Source of the DNA: Candidatus Latescibacterota bacterium
GTDB lineage: Bacteria; Krumholzibacteriota; Krumholzibacteriia; JACNKJ01
Assembly (NCBI GenBank): GCA_020633725.1
Contig: JACKDC010000004.1
Coordinates: forward strand, 124,001 to 188,000
Direction: 5' to 3'
Length of the DNA: 64,000 bases
The translations under genes were made by a program, and so were the position numbers. The first letter of the stretch is position 1. Each line of letters begins with the position of its first letter. Below the pieces are notes generated by a model that saw only the letters and a program-made list of their open reading frames with translations, made no database searches and had not been told where the DNA came from. Below are positions 60,591 through 64,000 of this stretch, piece by piece.

Positions 60591-61853
60591 ATGTTCGATC
60601 GCTGGAGCCGGCTGCTGGCCGACTGGGGCCTGACGGGCACGGCGGCCACCGCCGCCGATCTGGCCGGGCGGGCGGTGGCGCTGTTCGTCCTTTGCGTCGT
60701 GGTGAACTGGGTGGCCAAGCGGGTGCTGCTGCGCGTGGTGACCACCGTGGTGCGCCGCACGCGCACCCACTGGGACGACGCTTTGTTGGAACGACAGGTG
60801 TTCACGCGGCTCAGTCACCTGGCGCCGGGCCTGGTGCTCTATCTGCTGGGGCCGGGCGCCTTCGCGCCCTGGGCGCCGGTGGCGGGCTTCGTCCAGAAGG
60901 GCGCGGTGGTCTACATGCTGGCCATGGCGCTCGCCAGCCTGAACGCGCTGGTGAACGCGGGCGGGGACATCTACGACGGCCTCGCGATCAGCCGCAACAA
61001 GCCCATCAAGGGCTACCTGCAGATCGTCAAGCTGCTGCTCGCGCTGACCTTCGGCATCGTGATGTTCTCGGTGCTGCTGGGCCGCTCGCCGCTGGTGCTG
61101 CTCAGCGGCCTGGGCGCCATGACTGCCGTGCTGCTGCTCGTCTTCAAGGACAGCATCCTGGGCTTCGTGGCGAGCATCCAGATCTCGGCCAACGACATGC
61201 TGCGTCCCGGCGACTGGATCGAGATGCCGCGCTACGGGGCCGACGGGGACGTCATCGACATCGCGCTGACCACGGTGAAGGTGCGCAACTGGGACAAGAC
61301 CATCACCACCATCCCCAGCTACTCGCTGATCTCCGACTCCTTTCGCAACTGGCGGGGCATGGAGGAGAGCGGCGGGCGGCGCATCAAGCGCGCGCTGAAC
61401 CTGGACCTGGCGTCGATCCGCTTCCTCGCGCCCGACGAGATCGCCGCGCTCAAGCGCATCGTGCTGATTCGCGACTATCTCGAGGGCAAGGAGAAGGAGC
61501 TGGCGGACTGGAACGCCGAGCGCTCCACCGACCCCGAGGCGCCGGTGAACTCGCGCCGGCTGACCAACGTGGGCACCTTCCGCGCCTACCTGGCCGCCTA
61601 CCTGCGCAGCCTGCCGCTGGTGCACGAGGACATGACCTTCCTGGTCCGCCAGTTGCCGCCGGGCGAGCACGGCCTGCCGATGGAGATCTACGTCTTCAGC
61701 AGGGATCAGCGCTGGGCGGCCTACGAGGACCTGCAGTCGGACATCTTCGACCACGTGCTGGCGGTGGTGCCGGAGTTTGGCCTGCGGGTCTACCAGAGCC
61801 CGAGCGGGGCCGACATGCGGGGGCTGGCCGCGGCGGCTAGCGGGCGGGACTGA
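60591..61853 (+). CDS. YbdG/YnaI-like mechanosensitive channel
   Basis: A 420-aa MscS-superfamily protein with five helices. VLLLVFKDSILGFVASIQIS is the pore helix; LRPGDWIEMPRYGADGDVID and NWDKTITTIPSYSLIS are the beta-domain motifs of the YbdG branch. The C-terminal domain is long (about 170 residues). It gates on hypo-osmotic shock. GGAGGT is upstream of the ATG. Its end overlaps the convergent HD-GYP gene by 17 bp. Confidence 0.9.
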   Translation: MFDRWSRLLADWGLTGTAATAADLAGRAVALFVLCVVVNWVAKRVLLRVVTTVVRRTRTHWDDALLERQVFTRLSHLAPGLVLYLLGPGAFAPWAPVAGFVQKGAVVYMLAMALASLNALVNAGGDIYDGLAISRNKPIKGYLQIVKLLLALTFGIVMFSVLLGRSPLVLLSGLGAMTAVLLLVFKDSILGFVASIQISANDMLRPGDWIEMPRYGADGDVIDIALTTVKVRNWDKTITTIPSYSLISDSFRNWRGMEESGGRRIKRALNLDLASIRFLAPDEIAALKRIVLIRDYLEGKEKELADWNAERSTDPEAPVNSRRLTNVGTFRAYLAAYLRSLPLVHEDMTFLVRQLPPGEHGLPMEIYVFSRDQRWAAYEDLQSDIFDHVLAVVPEFGLRVYQSPSGADMRGLAAAASGRD

Positions 61854-63390
61854 GCGGCGGGGACGTCTCGCCGGCCCCGCGGACGGGGTGCTCGTCCAGA
61901 TGCGCCTGCAGCGCGCCGCTCTCGGCGGCGGCGAGGGCGACGTCCACGATCTCGGGGTCGTAGAGCAGCCCGCGGTTCTGCCGCAGCTCGCGCAGCGTGA
62001 GCTCGAGGCCGAGGCCGGGCCGGTAGGGGCGGTCCGTGGACATGGCCTCGATCAGATCGGCCACCGCGAGCAGCCGCACCTGCCAGATCAGTTCGCCGCC
62101 CTCGAGTCCCTGGGGATAGCCCGAGCCATCCAGGCGCTCGTGGTGCTGCAGCACCACCTGCGCCACCGGCCAGGGAAAGCCGATGTCCTTGAGGATCTCG
62201 TAGCCCATCTGCGGATGCTGCCGCATGATCTCGAGCTCCTCCGGGCTCAGCCGGCCGGGCTTGGAGAGGATCTCCGTCGGGATGCCCACCTTGCCGATGT
62301 CGTGCAGCAGGCCCATCAGCTGCAGCCCCTGCAGCTCGTAGCTGGAGCGTCCCATCTGTTTGCCCAGGAAGACGGCCAGCGCCGCCACGCGCAGCGAGTG
62401 GCCCTTGGTGTAGGGGTCGCGCAGCTCCACCATGCGGCCCAGCGCTTCGCAGGTGCCGATGAGGGTCTCCTCCATGACGCGGCGCGCCTGGAACCAGTCG
62501 GTGATGTTGTGGTCCACGCCGCGGTAGCCCTGCAGTTCGCCGCGCGCGTCGAGGACGGGAAAGGCGCGGCTCTCCAGGTAGACCTCGCTGCCGTCGGCGG
62601 CCAGCGCGCGGTGCACCAGGTCGGTGATGGGCTGCTTGAGCTCCGCCAGCTCGGCCAGCGTGCTCGTCAGGCGCTCGCGATCCTCGGGGTGCGCGAAGTC
62701 CAGCGGGCGTCGCCCGAGCATGGCGTCGGGCAGGTAGCCCAGCAGCTGCACGACGCCCTCGCTGTTGTAGGTGTAGCGGCCGCGGGCGTCCACTTCCCAG
62801 ATGTGGTCCACGCTGCTGTGGCTGAGGTCGTCGAAGCGCAGGCGCAGCTCGCGGACGTCCTCGCGAAGACCGCGGGTCTCGCGGGCCATGCCGAGCAGGG
62901 TGCCGGCCTGCGTGAGCAGCGCGCGCAGCTCGGCGTCGGGGGGCGGCCCGCCCGCGAGCACGGCCACGCCGCCGAGGCGGCCTGCCTGCAGCACCGGCGC
63001 CAGCAGTCCGCCCGTCAGTCCGCGGGCGCGCAGCAGGTCGAGGACGCCCACGCGGCCCACGGGGCTGCGCGCGTCCAGCACGCGCGGATAGGCCACGAAG
63101 CTCGCCGGCAGCGAGACGCCCGGGCGCGTGTCGAGCAGGGCGGGAAAGAGATCGGCCGCGCCCTGGCGCGCCGCGCGGCGCAGGCGCTCGTCGCGATCGG
63201 TCAGGTAGAGCGCGCCTTCGGTGGCGCCGGCCATTTCCATGAGGCGGGACAGCGACTCGCGCATCTGCAGTTCCGGCGCGCCGCCACCCTGCAGCAGACG
63301 TCCCAGCTCGCCCAGCACGGTGAGGCGACGGCTGCTCTCCGCGCGAGCGTCGGGCGCGATGTCGGGCAGTGTGTCGGTGCTCTGGGCCAT
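61837..63390 (-). CDS. GAF-PAS-HD-GYP cyclic-di-GMP phosphodiesterase
   Basis: A 517-aa signalling protein: GAF-like domain (about 15-170), PAS (about 195-305; RYTYNSEGVVQLLGY, YRGVDHNITD), and HD-GYP (about 315-490) with HDIGKVG, HHERLDGSGYP and VADLIEAMSTDRPYR. The full HD and GYP motifs suggest it degrades cyclic di-GMP. There are no membrane helices. The ATG at 63390 is preferred to one 39 codons upstream because the extra residues look non-coding; the ribosome site is weak. Confidence 0.85.
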   Translation of the reverse strand: MAQSTDTLPDIAPDARAESSRRLTVLGELGRLLQGGGAPELQMRESLSRLMEMAGATEGALYLTDRDERLRRAARQGAADLFPALLDTRPGVSLPASFVAYPRVLDARSPVGRVGVLDLLRARGLTGGLLAPVLQAGRLGGVAVLAGGPPPDAELRALLTQAGTLLGMARETRGLREDVRELRLRFDDLSHSSVDHIWEVDARGRYTYNSEGVVQLLGYLPDAMLGRRPLDFAHPEDRERLTSTLAELAELKQPITDLVHRALAADGSEVYLESRAFPVLDARGELQGYRGVDHNITDWFQARRVMEETLIGTCEALGRMVELRDPYTKGHSLRVAALAVFLGKQMGRSSYELQGLQLMGLLHDIGKVGIPTEILSKPGRLSPEELEIMRQHPQMGYEILKDIGFPWPVAQVVLQHHERLDGSGYPQGLEGGELIWQVRLLAVADLIEAMSTDRPYRPGLGLELTLRELRQNRGLLYDPEIVDVALAAAESGALQAHLDEHPVRGAGETSPPLSPAR

Positions 63391-63664
63391 GCGGCGGCGC
63401 CCCGGCTGCGGGTTGTGGGTCCGGGACGGGCAAGCCAGGATCGTTCCAAGCCGTGCCGCCCCGCGCCGCGCGGCCCCCCATTCCCTCGTGGGCGCCAGGC
63501 GTTCCACCCCCTAGATCTCGTGGCAGTGCGGCCATAACTTCTGTCATGGCATACAGATGTGAGGGAGCCTTGAAGAATTTTCTTGCCAGTTCGCGCCGAA
63601 GAGGGCAAAAGGGTGGCGTTCGGACGGACCCGCCATCTCCGTCACGTGTCGGGAGGCCTCGCCG

Positions 63665-64000
63665 ATGATCCGTGAGAAGCAGGTGCGACTTCGCCAGGAC
63701 GGGAAGGAGTTCACGGGGACGATCTCCTACTTCTCGCCCTTCCTCATGAAAAAGCGCCGCGAGGCGGAGCTGCCGGGACACGGCGGCGACATCTTCCTCG
63801 AGCTCAAGAGCTTCGACATCGCCTCGCTGCTCATGGTCAAGACCGACGTCATGGCCGAGGGCCGCGGCTACGATCACTACGACAGCTTCCAGTGCCTGCA
63901 GTCGCAGCTCAGCGAGCAGGGCGCGGAGATCCTGTCCTGCGGGAACTGCCAGTACTTCCTCTTCTCGGGCATGGCGCGCGACATGAGCAACGGCTCGCGC
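63665..64000 (+). CDS. Protein of unknown function, N-terminal part
   Basis: A 112-codon frame from ATG 63665 (GGAGG eight bases upstream) reaches the window end. It starts MIREKQVRLRQDGKEFTG and contains SFDIASLLMVKTDV and a CGNC motif near residue 97 followed by QYFLFSGMARDMSNGSR. The Cys pair may bind a metal if more cysteines follow. No family is recognised. Confidence 0.6.
   Translation, partial: MIREKQVRLRQDGKEFTGTISYFSPFLMKKRREAELPGHGGDIFLELKSFDIASLLMVKTDVMAEGRGYDHYDSFQCLQSQLSEQGAEILSCGNCQYFLFSGMARDMSNGSR

Noticed and set aside
63391..63664. A promoter in the gap before the last gene
   Set aside because: Several TTG-like hexamers occur, but no -10 of the style used elsewhere is at the right distance.

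Overview
The window is GC-rich bacterial chromosome with a dense, mostly SD-led gene set. Secretin, OmpA-type proteins, LpoB-type and other lipoproteins and DUF3078 barrels show a Gram-negative envelope. An exported protein ending in a FlgD-Ig-like/T9SS-type C-terminal module, plus the overall gene mix, suggest an FCB-superphylum or related candidate lineage (Eisenbacteria/Krumholzibacteria-like). That placement is inference only.

Layout. 1-9 kb: a partial DHFR-family gene, then a three-gene operon (a glutamate dehydrogenase homologue that has lost active-site lysines, a PPDK_N ATP-binding protein, and a GAF + PPDK_N + nucleotidyltransferase fusion). Facing it are an intact 428-aa glutamate dehydrogenase and a metallophosphoesterase. 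9-15.9 kb: pgeF, cobalamin adenosyltransferase, lpoB with its lipoprotein partner, nadE, DUF1015 and DUF1028. 15.9-26.7 kb: a leftward type IV pilus/MSHA-like cluster (pilin, ATPase, inner-membrane platform, two-domain pseudopilin, PilM/N-like fusion, PilO-, PilP-like, secretin) behind a sigma-54-type promoter, followed by a TPR membrane protein. 26.7-40.9 kb: apaG, two SDRs, two OmpA/thrombospondin-type-3 proteins, an ECF sigma gene, a mechanosensitive-channel group (MscS-like, MscL, MscS), an EamA transporter, membrane proteins, and an exported MBL-like hydrolase.

41.0-48.8 kb is an AT-richer integrated element bounded by a 23-bp direct repeat derived from the 3' end of tRNA-Met(CAU). It carries a tyrosine integrase, an excisionase-like protein, an HTH-primase replication protein and a leftward cargo operon: HEPN/AbiU2-like protein, two tiny membrane proteins, a membrane-anchored trypsin-like protease with a zinc ribbon, and a zinc-ribbon DUF2569-like membrane protein. 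It looks like a small phage-satellite or plasmid-like island with possible defence cargo.

48.9-64 kb: ilvC, a degenerate peptidase, gltX, tRNA-Gln, tRNA-Glu, ppk2, a protein kinase, glnS, rarD, an exported GATase-like protein, a divergent transketolase, a fourth mechanosensitive channel, a GAF-PAS-HD-GYP protein and a partial unknown gene. Many host genes share one promoter style: TTGNNN, 17 bp, then a TAG-type -10 hexamer.

Most interesting: the pseudo-glutamate-dehydrogenase/PPDK_N/nucleotidyltransferase operon, whose predicted leader RNA contains a perfect 26-bp inverted repeat, and the tRNA-Met island.
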